This document shows, in pieces, positions 1 to 7,178 of a stretch of DNA of 49,476 nucleotides. The stretch's first letter is position 1; every line of letters begins with the position of its first letter. This stretch comes from Frigoribacterium sp. Leaf8 (GTDB lineage Bacteria; Actinomycetota; Actinomycetes; Actinomycetales; Microbacteriaceae): positions 1 to 49,476 of the forward strand of contig NZ_LMKB01000003.1 in NCBI RefSeq assembly GCF_001421165.1, read 5' to 3'. The position numbers were made by a program, and so were the translations under genes. A model generated the notes under the pieces. It saw only the letters and a list, made by a program, of their open reading frames with translations, had not been told where the DNA came from and searched no databases.

Positions 1-57
1 TGGGCGCTGTCCGTCCCGCCGACACCCGACGCAGAGATCGAGGTGGTTCCTCGGTAG
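1..57 (+). CDS. C-terminal fragment of an unidentified protein
   Basis: Frame 1 is open from the window edge to a TAG at 55-57 and would encode the last 18 residues (WALSVPPTPDAEIEVVPR) of a gene that starts outside the window. The fragment is too short to assign to a family. Codon use fits coding DNA, but chance openness over 57 bases cannot be excluded. Bases 58-155 hold no gene that I can see. Confidence 0.35.
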   Translation, partial: WALSVPPTPDAEIEVVPR

Positions 58-155
58 AGGATCCCCTTTCGGACGAGCCCTGAGGCTTGAACACGCTCAG
101 AAAGTCGCTCGGAGCGGCCAGCCGGCCGGCAAATAACGCTGGCTAGGGTGAGCGC

Positions 156-1007
156 ATGCGTACATGGGATTTTTATCGTCCAGGTGAGGAGGTGGTGTCT
201 AACGCCTGGGGCTCGGAGGTGACGCAACAGTCCGCGATAGATGTGGATCTCCTCGAGGGACTGTTGGACGGCCCGAACCCGGCGCACGGAGACATCGAGA
301 TCGCGGTGCCGTTAGCTCGAGTCGTACACGACGAGTACGAGGCCTATGGCACCCATGGGTCGCCGCTGAGCAATGACGATTCGCGCCTACTTCTCCGTGC
401 GCTAAAGGCGGTCCTCGAGCGCCTTGGCATTGACACCTTCGATCCGCCGTTCCGGGACTACGAGACGTTCCGCAAGTACTGGCGGGCAAATGACGGTCAC
501 GGCAGCTGGCAGGCCAGACGCGACATGCTCCACGACAAATTCGACACGCTCCACGAGATGCTCGACGCTCGTGAGACAGATTCGCTTGCCGGTGCGCTGG
601 CCGATCCCATCTCGCCGCGGAAGGCCACCGGCTGGCAACGCGTGGACGAGGAGCTGAACGAGATGCGGCGACACTTCCAGGCTGCTCGAACAGAGCAGGA
701 CTATTCAAACGTTGGGAACGACGCCGTGGCCGCACTCGAGGCGCTCTCTTCGGCCTCATACGAGCACACCCGCCACGGCGAACCTGGCACCGATGAACCG
801 CCGGTGCCCAACACAAAGTCCCGCCTTGGCCGCGTGGTCGAGGTCGAGCTACCTGGGTCCGAGAACGCCGAGCTGCGCAAAGTCGTCCGCGCGGCAATCG
901 AGCTCGCGCAGGCTACGAAGCACCGCAGGAACGGTGATCGGCGCTCGGCAGGAATGGCGGCTGACGCGGTCCTGCTCGTTGTGAATCTGGTTCGCCGACT
1001 TCGGTGA
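156..1007 (+). CDS. hypothetical protein, possible Abi-like two-part protein
   Basis: A 283-residue soluble protein that I cannot assign with confidence. The central part contains aromatic and charged blocks (FRKYWRAN around 110 and GSWQARRDML just after). The C-terminal 50 residues form a helical block (LRKVVRAAIELAQATKHRR followed by AADAVLLVVNLV) that loosely resembles the C-terminal helical domains of abortive-infection proteins (Abi_C/AbiJ types). That resemblance is recalled pattern only. The GC content is lower than in the 14-49 kb genes, and the gene sits at the edge of an island with recombinases and a TIR gene, so a defence role is possible. No Shine-Dalgarno sequence is obvious before the ATG at 156. 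A short hairpin follows the stop. Confidence 0.7.
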   Translation: MRTWDFYRPGEEVVSNAWGSEVTQQSAIDVDLLEGLLDGPNPAHGDIEIAVPLARVVHDEYEAYGTHGSPLSNDDSRLLLRALKAVLERLGIDTFDPPFRDYETFRKYWRANDGHGSWQARRDMLHDKFDTLHEMLDARETDSLAGALADPISPRKATGWQRVDEELNEMRRHFQAARTEQDYSNVGNDAVAALEALSSASYEHTRHGEPGTDEPPVPNTKSRLGRVVEVELPGSENAELRKVVRAAIELAQATKHRRNGDRRSAGMAADAVLLVVNLVRRLR

Positions 1008-1035
1008 TCTCCAGCCGGGTCCTCGTCCCCGTAGT

Positions 1036-1051
1036 CGATCCCCTATCGGGC
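1036..1051. terminator. short repeated hairpin after the first gene
   Basis: CGATCCCCTATCGGGC forms a CGAT/ATCG stem around a CCCCT loop. The same 16 bases recur at 1343-1358, again just after a stop codon. The repetition and position suggest a small dispersed terminator-like element, but the stem is only 4-5 bp and no T-run follows. Confidence 0.3.
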
Positions 1052-1122
1052 CCCGCCCTTCCGCCTCGACCACGCTGTCGAAGTTCGCTAACTTCAGACA
1101 TCACTTACTTCTCGGAGGCGCC

Positions 1123-1341
1123 GTGCTCTCGATCGTCATCGCCCCAGTGGCCCTCATCATCGTGCTGGCCCTGCTCGGGATGGCCATCCTCGGGACTGCC
1201 AGAACCAGTCCTACCCAGAAGCGCCAGGATGCTGAGGCGAGAGAGCGTCGGCAGGCCCGTGCAGATCGAGGGAGGACAGGTGACGCGACCGCGAACACCG
1301 CTACGACCTTGGGCTCTCCAGGCGACGAGGCGGTCCGCTAG
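1123..1341 (+). CDS. small single-pass membrane protein
   Basis: A 72-residue protein starting at a GTG preceded by a good ribosome binding site (GGAGG at 1114-1118). Residues 2-25 are a strongly hydrophobic segment (LSIVIAPVALIIVLALLGMA). The rest is a charged cytoplasmic-type tail rich in Arg, Ala and Thr with no cysteines. It looks like a signal-anchor membrane protein of unknown function. It stands alone between two copies of the CGATCCCCTATCGGGC hairpin. I do not recognise a family. Confidence 0.6.
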   Translation: MLSIVIAPVALIIVLALLGMAILGTARTSPTQKRQDAEARERRQARADRGRTGDATANTATTLGSPGDEAVR

Positions 1342-1342
1342 C

Positions 1343-1358
1343 CGATCCCCTATCGGGC
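1343..1358. terminator. second copy of the short repeated hairpin
   Basis: Identical to 1036-1051 and beginning immediately after the TAG of the small membrane protein. At 1342-1356 the stem extends to CCGAT/ATCGG. Confidence 0.3.
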
Positions 1359-1442
1359 GCCGTGGAGGAGCCTGGTCGGCGCTCGCCCACGTCGACGGAT
1401 AGACAGATAGGAAATGAGCGTTCCATCCAGCATCCTGTTCTC

Positions 1443-1868
1443 ATGACCACACGGACGGAGGCTGACAGCAGCGTCGTGCTCTGGCGGCCCACGGGCCCGG
1501 AGGAACTCGAGCTCGTCGAGGCGAGTGGCTGGTCGCTGTGGCCCCCGAGACTGCCGGATCAGCCAATCTTCTACCCGGTGTTGAACGTGGACTACGCTGC
1601 GCGCATCGCCCGAGACTGGAATGTGAGGGCCTCGGGCGTTGGCCATGTCACTCGGTTCTCGGTGCGTCGAAGCTTCCTCGAGGGCTTCGATGTCCAGCAG
1701 GTGGGTGGGCGAAGCATCCTTGAGTACTGGATCCCGGCGGAACGCCTCGACGAACTCAACGCGAATCTCGTGGGGCCCATCACGCTCGTCAGCACGTTCC
1801 GTCGCGATGACGCCGACGGCGAGATCAAAGAGTTCCGCGAGGAGTCGCCCGCCCGTAATGCGCCGTGA
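1443..1868 (+). CDS. conserved protein of the LWRP/QPIFYPV type (unknown function)
   Basis: About 141 residues from the ATG at 1443 (MTTRTEADSS). The frame is open further upstream, but that part is low-complexity and lacks a plausible start signal. The body has a pattern I recall from widely distributed actinobacterial proteins: LWRPTGPEELELVEASG, then QPIFYPVLNVDYAARIARDWN, then a VTRF strand, an EYWIPAE block and NLVGPITLV. Database names for such proteins include ADP-ribosylation/crystallin J1, which is not functionally informative. It is soluble and single-domain, without a signal peptide. It is convergent with the DUF805 gene, with 43 bases between the stops. Confidence 0.75.
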   Translation: MTTRTEADSSVVLWRPTGPEELELVEASGWSLWPPRLPDQPIFYPVLNVDYAARIARDWNVRASGVGHVTRFSVRRSFLEGFDVQQVGGRSILEYWIPAERLDELNANLVGPITLVSTFRRDDADGEIKEFREESPARNAP

Positions 1869-1911
1869 GGAAGTGCCCGGGGAGCGGCCGTCTATTGGGA
1901 CGACGGGCGAC

Positions 1912-2418
1912 TCATCGCACCGCCTGTGCCCTATCGACTGAAGGCAGGGCGAGAAGGACCGCGAGCACGGCGTTGCCTAGCGGCACGGCAGCCAGGAGTA
2001 CCCACCACCCCGATCTGCCGGTGTCGTGCAGGCGTCGAACGCTGATCGCGATCCAGGGCATGAGTGACGCGAGCGCTAAGACGGTGAAGATGCCCAAGGC
2101 GATCTGTGCTCCGAGCGGCAGGATAGAGAGGAGGTAGCCCCACACTGGAAACGGGTTGAAGGCTTCGAGGGCTTGCTCGACCTGGAGCGGCGGTGCGGCT
2201 AGGCCTGACGGGTCCGTGAGCAACGTCAGCACACCTGCCCCGAAGGCGATGTTGGCGACGAGGCTGATGAGGAACCACCACAATGCCCAGAACCAGAACT
2301 CGGCCCGAGCTGCCTTACCTCGGAAGATGGCGTAGCCTCGCCAAAACCTGACGAAGGAAGCACCGAAGGTCGCCTGATGCCACGGCGTGCCTACGGGTGG
2401 CTGGGCAACAGAGTCCAT
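1912..2418 (-). CDS. DUF805 family membrane protein
   Basis: A 168-residue integral membrane protein. After a 35-residue polar N-terminus come the DUF805 hallmarks: FRGKAARAEFWFWALWWF, several hydrophobic segments, then the ISVRRLHDTGRSGWW motif and a final hydrophobic hairpin ending in ALPS. DUF805 proteins are widespread inner-membrane proteins without an established biochemical role. The ATG at 2418 is preceded on the minus strand by an AAAGGG ribosome binding site. A second member of the family lies at 8026-8514, so this small region carries two divergent paralogues. Confidence 0.88.
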   Translation of the reverse strand: MDSVAQPPVGTPWHQATFGASFVRFWRGYAIFRGKAARAEFWFWALWWFLISLVANIAFGAGVLTLLTDPSGLAAPPLQVEQALEAFNPFPVWGYLLSILPLGAQIALGIFTVLALASLMPWIAISVRRLHDTGRSGWWVLLAAVPLGNAVLAVLLALPSVDRAQAVR

Positions 2419-2544
2419 GGGCCCTTTCTACCGACATCGACTACTGAGCGCCCTGCCCAGCGCCAGGGGTCGCGTAGCCGGATCGGTTACTGCGACATGC
2501 CCATCTCGCGCTTCTGTCCTCTGCGCCTGCCCGGTCTTCTGGCG

Positions 2545-3108
2545 CTACTCATGCAAGGGCCCGGGCACGGCGAGCAAGTCGGCGGCCTCGGTGGCCATGA
2601 GATCCGCCCTCTCTTCTGGTGGTAGCTCGTCGACACGGCTCATGATCAGCAAGGCCTCGACCCCAGGCACCCACGTGTCATCCCTGAATCTGGAACTGAA
2701 TCCTCGCAAGGCTTCCGAAAGCTGCAGAAGCCTGTTGTTGCGGCCAGCGATCAAGCGCAGACTCTCGACAACCAGAGCACGCCGGCCCCCCTCGTCATCG
2801 TCGGTGGCCAACCCTAGATCGGTCCCGATCGCGAGGAGGTATCGAAGGTTCTCGCTGGGAGGCAGGCTCTTGGACTCTCCAGCGAGAAGGCGAATGTTCA
2901 AGCTGTCATGGCTCGCCATCAGCCAAGCGACGGCAAGCTCAGGGCCGCACCATTCATCGGCGTCTCGTGTGAGCGCGACGAGCAGCAGGATCGCGATCAC
3001 GTCCCGATCGGTCACCTCAGATTCCACAAATCCGCCATGGTCGACAACAGCGTCGTCTTCCGCGACCAACGGTCTCGTTCTCGCCTTGCCCGGCTTGAGG
3101 AACCACAT
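2545..3108 (-). CDS. hypothetical helical protein co-translated with the recombinase
   Basis: A 187-residue protein with no family I recognise. It is predicted mainly helical and acidic, with hydrophobic heptads such as VIAILLLVALTRDADEW and a terminal EERADLMATEAADLL block. There are no membrane segments, metal motifs or signal peptide. Its ATG overlaps the stop of the upstream serine recombinase by one base (TGATG) and an AGGGGAG ribosome binding site lies inside the recombinase end, so the two are an operon with translational coupling. That arrangement suggests a passenger or accessory of the recombinase. No paralogue is seen next to the second recombinase. Confidence 0.7.
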   Translation of the reverse strand: MWFLKPGKARTRPLVAEDDAVVDHGGFVESEVTDRDVIAILLLVALTRDADEWCGPELAVAWLMASHDSLNIRLLAGESKSLPPSENLRYLLAIGTDLGLATDDDEGGRRALVVESLRLIAGRNNRLLQLSEALRGFSSRFRDDTWVPGVEALLIMSRVDELPPEERADLMATEAADLLAVPGPLHE

Positions 3109-3677
3109 CAGGGCTGCTCCCCTCGTTGAACCGCACGATAGACAGTCGAGCGGGCCACGCCGAAGAGCTCAGCGATCTCGCTCGTCGTGTGGGCGCCGGT
3201 GCGGTGGAGCTGCACGAGGTGCTTCTCCTGCGAGGGGGTGAGCTTGGGCTTGCGGCCGCGGAGCTTGCCGGCGGCCTTGGCGATCGCCATGCCCTCGCGG
3301 GTGCGGGCACGGATCAGGTCGGCTTCGAACTCGGCCACCATGCCGAGGACGTTGAACAGGAGCCGGCCAACAGGGTCGGTGGGGTCGTAGACCGCTCCCC
3401 CGAGGTTCAGCGCGACGCCCTTCTTGGTCAGCTCGTCCGCGATGGCTGTCGCGTCGCGCAGTGAGCGGGCGAGGCGGTCGAGCTTGGTGACGACCAGGAC
3501 GTCGCCGGCACGGCACGCAGCTAAAGCTTCGCGGAGTCCGGGCCGCGCTCGAGTCGTGCCCGAGAGGCCGTGGTCAACATGGACGTGTTGCTCGTCAACG
3601 CCAAGTACTGCAAGACCGTCACGTTGTGCTGCGAGATCCTGCCCCGAGGTCGAGACGCGGGCGTATCCGATGAGCAT
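3108..3677 (-). CDS. serine recombinase (resolvase/invertase family)
   Basis: A 189-residue small serine recombinase. The catalytic domain starts YARVSTSGQ with the nucleophile Ser9. The TKLDRLARS active-site arginine block is near 65-75, and the EFEADLIRARTREGMAIAKAAGK E-helix is near 118-140. A Hin/Tn3-type helix-turn-helix follows (SEIAELFGVARSTVYRAV). Length and layout match resolvases or invertases of transposons and plasmids rather than large integrases. A TACAGT box lies 6 nt upstream of the ATG, consistent with a leaderless transcript. Inverted CGGGACA/TGTCCCG heptamers at 3721-3727 and 3793-3799 upstream could be part of its recombination site. Confidence 0.93.
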   Translation of the reverse strand: MLIGYARVSTSGQDLAAQRDGLAVLGVDEQHVHVDHGLSGTTRARPGLREALAACRAGDVLVVTKLDRLARSLRDATAIADELTKKGVALNLGGAVYDPTDPVGRLLFNVLGMVAEFEADLIRARTREGMAIAKAAGKLRGRKPKLTPSQEKHLVQLHRTGAHTTSEIAELFGVARSTVYRAVQRGEQP

Positions 3678-3720
3678 TCGACGACTGTAGCGTTCAGACC
3701 CCCGTCACCGGGCATTTTTG

Positions 3721-3799
3721 CGGGACAGGCATACGCGAATCCGCAGGCCAGGCGCCACTTGACCTCAACCGGCCCTGGACAGCTCTAGAAGGTGTCCCG
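3721..3799. other. candidate recombination-site half repeats upstream of the first recombinase
   Basis: CGGGACA at 3721-3727 and its inverse TGTCCCG at 3793-3799 lie in the gene-free stretch upstream of the resolvase. Resolvase subsites commonly begin with TGTC. The 79-bp span is in the range of res sites, but the arms are only 7 bp, so this is weak. The rest of 3690-3900 shows no gene. Confidence 0.2.
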
Positions 3800-3900
3800 A
3801 TGAACGACCGACTAACGGACGCCCGTGGTGCGGCCCAAGCGGTCCGTTTGCGGAAGGCAATGCCTCTCCCCGCTAATGCGAAGGGTCGGCTCCGTTTTGG

Positions 3901-4518
3901 CTACTTGCCGCGCATGCGGTCTATCTCCGCCTGCACCACGTAGTCCTCGGCCATGTCGTCCAGCAGCCCCTTCAGGCGGTCGGAGAGCTCGCGGGATAAA
4001 AGACGTAGCGCGTCGACGTCGACGAGCGCGAACAGCGGCCCGCCAGGATTCCAGGACTGCACAGACAGACCGCCAATCCTTTTGAGGCCCGTCTGGCGCC
4101 GGTCAATGGGATCCGTCACCGCGGTTCCGGTGTCGTCGAACAGTGCGCTGTCTAGGTGCTCGAGCGCGTCGCGCAGAGATTTGAGGAAGGGGACCTCCTC
4201 CGGCGGCTCTTCGCCGAGCTCCCGCGCAAGGCGGCGGAGCCACCGCTGCGCCTGATACCCCGTCCACACGACAGATGCGTTGGCCGCCCACATTCGCCGG
4301 AACGAGAGTGCGACGGCATCCTCAGACGGACTCCAGTCCTCCATGCGGCCGAAGGCACGATCATCCTCGACCAGTCGCGTGCTCGCCGATATCGCAGCCG
4401 GCAACTCGTCGGCGAGTCGTTCGGTCCATGTCCGCGCGAACAGCAGGACGTAATCGCTGGCCGCGGAGCCCGTAGAAAGGTTTCCACTGAGGCTCCCCGA
4501 AAGCATGCGGTTGCTCAA
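3901..4518 (-). CDS. HEPN-like protein with RX4H motif
   Basis: A 205-residue, helix-rich protein of unknown family. Its most informative feature is RDALEH at residues 116-121, which fits the RX4-6H motif (polar residue after Arg) of HEPN ribonuclease domains, inside a helix (FLKSLRDALEHLDSAL). Upstream is a Trp-rich helical stretch (WTGYQAQRWLRRLARELG), also common in HEPN proteins. The start is probably the TTG at 4518, overlapping the stop of the DUF4238 gene (TTGA), or the ATG at 4506 in the same frame; neither has a clear ribosome binding site. Overlap with DUF4238 suggests a two-gene toxin/partner or defence cassette. The HEPN call rests on one motif and context. Confidence 0.6.
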   Translation of the reverse strand: MSNRMLSGSLSGNLSTGSAASDYVLLFARTWTERLADELPAAISASTRLVEDDRAFGRMEDWSPSEDAVALSFRRMWAANASVVWTGYQAQRWLRRLARELGEEPPEEVPFLKSLRDALEHLDSALFDDTGTAVTDPIDRRQTGLKRIGGLSVQSWNPGGPLFALVDVDALRLLSRELSDRLKGLLDDMAEDYVVQAEIDRMRGK

Positions 4519-5276
4519 TCTGCGGAGGCGAGTTCTGGGTCGTCGGCCAGTACCGCCTCCACTTCGTCAACGGGGACGAGGATGCCCTTCCGCAGCGACC
4601 CCGGCCGACCAACTAGCCACCGTCGACTCTTGCTCGCAACGAGCGGATTTAGAGCCACCGGACCGTCGAACGGCTTCCCGATTAGGAGAAGTTGCGTCGG
4701 TGAAAGCGGGAACGCGACTGTGCACACCTCGGCACCCTCGGTCTCCCGAAACAGCAGGACGGCCCCGTCACCAGTGACGAACTCACCAGGAAGAATCTGC
4801 CACCCCCACGATTCGAGGCCGAGCGCTTTCAAGCGGATGACGTCTTCCATCGACTGAGAGAGCAGGAGCCGGTCTGCGACGTTAAACTCCACGTCCTCCG
4901 TCGTCCCGTCCGTTTTCAGAAGGACGGCCGGCGTGCGGACTTCCGTTTGATCGGCGTAGCGCCCACGGTCGAGGTGCATGTCGAGGAATGCCATCAAGGC
5001 GGCCACGGTCTCGTCGTCCATTGTGGGGTCCTCACCCCGGAGCTTGGCGATGGCCTGCATCCCCTTGCTCTCAATCACGGCGTATTCCTGCTCGAGATCG
5101 CGAGTCAGCACGTTCGGTTCGTACGCGAAACTGCGGACCGTGGCGTTGTTCACCGATGACGCATAGCCGTGCTTACGGCCCATGTCGATGACGTCCACTC
5201 GGTTGCGCCCGTCCGCCCACGCGCGGATGTAAGCCTTGGTCAACATGTGCGCGCGGCGCACCTCTTCTCGAGCCAT
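4515..5276 (-). CDS. DUF4238 domain protein
   Basis: A 253-residue soluble protein. The pattern RRAHMLTKAYIRAWADG, then the NRVDVIDM strand, an N..VRSFAYEPN segment and an EQEYAVIESKG helix matches the start of DUF4238 proteins, in which a conserved His and Tyr open the domain. The later strand GEFVTGDGAVLLF corresponds to their TSDNP-like turn. The biochemical function of the family is unknown; members are often found among phage and plasmid conflict genes. A TAGGGT box ends 6 nt before the ATG, indicating a leaderless promoter. It is the first gene of a two-gene unit with the HEPN-like protein. Confidence 0.72.
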   Translation of the reverse strand: MAREEVRRAHMLTKAYIRAWADGRNRVDVIDMGRKHGYASSVNNATVRSFAYEPNVLTRDLEQEYAVIESKGMQAIAKLRGEDPTMDDETVAALMAFLDMHLDRGRYADQTEVRTPAVLLKTDGTTEDVEFNVADRLLLSQSMEDVIRLKALGLESWGWQILPGEFVTGDGAVLLFRETEGAEVCTVAFPLSPTQLLLIGKPFDGPVALNPLVASKSRRWLVGRPGSLRKGILVPVDEVEAVLADDPELASAD

Positions 5277-5720
5277 GCTCGCACCCTACGGTCTGCGGAC
5301 GTTCCTAGCTACAGCCTTTAGAACCGATCATCACGGCAAGCAAGCATGCCCGCGCAATCGGGTCAGTGCTGGGCTTCAGCAAGCCCCTAGAAAAGGCGTC
5401 CGCCGGCCGTTCCTGCGCACCTTCGACACTCTCCATGCAGCTGCGGCCCGGACGGTCAGCACGAGGCGGAGATCCGCGTGCTGATCGAGCGCAGCTCGCC
5501 GGAGCCAGAAACGTGGCCTGGGACGGTTTAGTCGCCGGGGCTCGATGCGATACTGCCACCGTTCCAGTCGTAGGCCCCCCTCGGAACTGTAGTGGCGCAG
5601 CTCGTCGCAGTAAGCAACCGACTAAAGGGCAATTGAGTAGCAGCGCGCCAAACGAACACTTCGCCGCACAAGTGTCTTTACGCGTCTCGCAATGTCCGTG
5701 GCACGCGTTAGTCTCCGACC
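5277..5720. other. 444-base divergent gap between the two putative defence units
   Basis: This is the divergent promoter region of the DUF4238 unit (minus) and the TIR unit (plus). It holds the two leaderless -10 boxes (TAGGGT on the minus strand at 5283-5288, TAGTCT on the plus strand at 5709-5714) and a small hairpin GGGCTT-CAGC-AAGCCC at 5371-5386. A short open stretch around 5440-5531 has a coding look but no start. I see no complete gene, tRNA or attachment site. Confidence 0.5.
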
Positions 5721-6602
5721 ATGCCAACAAAGGTGTTCGTTGTCCATGGTCGGAACCTGGCCGCCCGGGACGCAATGTTTTCGTTTCTTCGTTCTCTCTC
5801 CCTGCAGCCCATCGAGTGGGACCAGGCGATCGCGGCGACGGGGCAGGGGTCGCCGTACGTAGGCCAGGTGCTCGATACAGCATTCGAGCAGGGCCAAGCT
5901 GTCGTCGTCCTCCTGACTCCAGACGATGTCGCCTACTTGCGGTCTGAGTACGCGCACGGCGATGCGGACCCCGAGGCAGAGCCCACCGGCCAAGCGCGGC
6001 CGAACGTTCTTTTTGAGGCCGGCATGGCGATGGGGCGTAATCCTGAGCGGACCATTTTGGTCGAGCTTGGGTCGCTGCGCCCCTTCAGCGATGTAGCAGG
6101 ACGCCATGTTCTGCGCCTCTCGAACGAGGCTCCATCCCGCAAATCCTTGGCAGAGCGCCTTCGGACTGCTGGTCTCGATGTCGATATGACAGGTTCGTCT
6201 TGGTTCAAGGAAGGTAATTTCGCTGCGCCCCCGGCTCCGGGCGGTGCATACCCCATGGGAAAACGCCTCCCGTCGACTGAGCGCCGCGGTGCCCACGTCG
6301 ACGGACGTTGGCACACAGGCAGTGGAAACAAGCTGGACGATGTGCGCCTCACGAATAACGGTGCCGTTCCGTTGTTTGATGTGGAGCTTCATGTCCCGGA
6401 CGAGCTCGAGGGCCACATTCAGCTGCAAGACAGTGGCCCTTTGAAGAAGCTTCCCGTCGGGAAAACTTTCACAGTCCGCGCCTGGACTACCAACAAGACG
6501 ATGGGCCCATCGGGACCTGCGCAGTTCGAATTGCCAGTGAGTGCCCGCTTGGAAGATGGCACCGCATTCCTTCAGGACGTCTACTTCGACACGGTGGGTT
6601 GA
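5721..6602 (+). CDS. TIR-like NADase effector (CAP12/PCTIR family, PF10137-type)
   Basis: A 293-residue protein. Residues 4-135 carry the signature of CAP12/Pycsar-type TIR proteins: KVFVVHGRN at the start, a LTPDDVAY strand-turn near 65-72, then RPNVLFEAGMAMGR with the putative catalytic Glu99, and SDVAGRHVLRLS. Related domains in CBASS and Pycsar cleave NAD+ when triggered. Residues 200-293 form a different, all-beta domain resembling an Ig-like sandwich (VRLTNNGAVPLFDVELHVP, then FTVRAWTTNKT) that may be the sensing part. No cyclase gene is adjacent. A TAGTCT box places the likely transcription start on the A of the ATG. It is coupled to the zinc-ribbon gene downstream. Confidence 0.87.
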   Translation: MPTKVFVVHGRNLAARDAMFSFLRSLSLQPIEWDQAIAATGQGSPYVGQVLDTAFEQGQAVVVLLTPDDVAYLRSEYAHGDADPEAEPTGQARPNVLFEAGMAMGRNPERTILVELGSLRPFSDVAGRHVLRLSNEAPSRKSLAERLRTAGLDVDMTGSSWFKEGNFAAPPAPGGAYPMGKRLPSTERRGAHVDGRWHTGSGNKLDDVRLTNNGAVPLFDVELHVPDELEGHIQLQDSGPLKKLPVGKTFTVRAWTTNKTMGPSGPAQFELPVSARLEDGTAFLQDVYFDTVG

Positions 6603-7069
6603 GGATGAACATCGAATACGAACTGCCTCTCGACGCTGATGGATATCTCCGGCGCGAGTGCCCGAACTGCGAGCAAGAATTCAAGTGGCACCACGGACAA
6701 ACCGAGAATGCGCCAGACGGATTCGTTTACGAGGACATCTACTGGTGTCCGCGGTGTGGGCGATCCGCTGCTCCGGACCAGTGGTTCACACAGGCCCAGG
6801 TTGAGCACCAAGAAGCCGTTGTCGCCGCAGCGGCGCCTGAAGCAGTAGCCGACATGCTCGCCTCCGCTTTCAAGAGCTCTCGGAAGAGTGGAATTACGTT
6901 CACCCGCAACGGGACCCACCACGCTCCGTTGCCACCTGACCCTCTAGTCGAGCCAGACGATATGGTCATCGTCGCTCCACCTTGCCACCCATGGGAACCC
7001 GTCAAGGTACCCGAGGATGCGGCGGTCCCACACCACTGTCTCCTATGCGGTGCCGGGTTCGCCGTGTAG
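6599..7069 (+). CDS. zinc-ribbon protein coupled to the TIR gene
   Basis: A 156-residue soluble protein with three CxxC pairs: C21/C24 (CPNC), C50/C53 (CPRC) and C147/C150 (CLLC). The first two pairs probably build one zinc ribbon around the conserved LPLDADGYLRRECPNC and YWCPRCG strands; the third pair needs a partner, possibly the nearby His pair. The middle (80-140) is Ala/Pro-rich. The TTG at 6599 overlaps the TIR stop (TTGA) and an in-frame ATG sits at 6605, so translation is coupled either way. I infer that it is an accessory or sensor subunit of the TIR effector. The family name is unknown to me. Confidence 0.75.
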   Translation: MRMNIEYELPLDADGYLRRECPNCEQEFKWHHGQTENAPDGFVYEDIYWCPRCGRSAAPDQWFTQAQVEHQEAVVAAAAPEAVADMLASAFKSSRKSGITFTRNGTHHAPLPPDPLVEPDDMVIVAPPCHPWEPVKVPEDAAVPHHCLLCGAGFAV

Positions 7070-7178
7070 AGCATCCCAACTGTTTCGGCGCTACCTGCGA
7101 GCGTCGCCTCGTGTTGCCGCCTGCCTTTCAAAGGCTCGGGGGGCGACGCGCCCGTCGCCCTGTAACGCGTGGGCCGCC

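Noticed and set aside
5440-5531. Coding-like remnant in the divergent gap
   Set aside because: About 30 codons are open in one frame with plausible composition, but there is no start codon and no recognisable family. Too weak to call a pseudogene.
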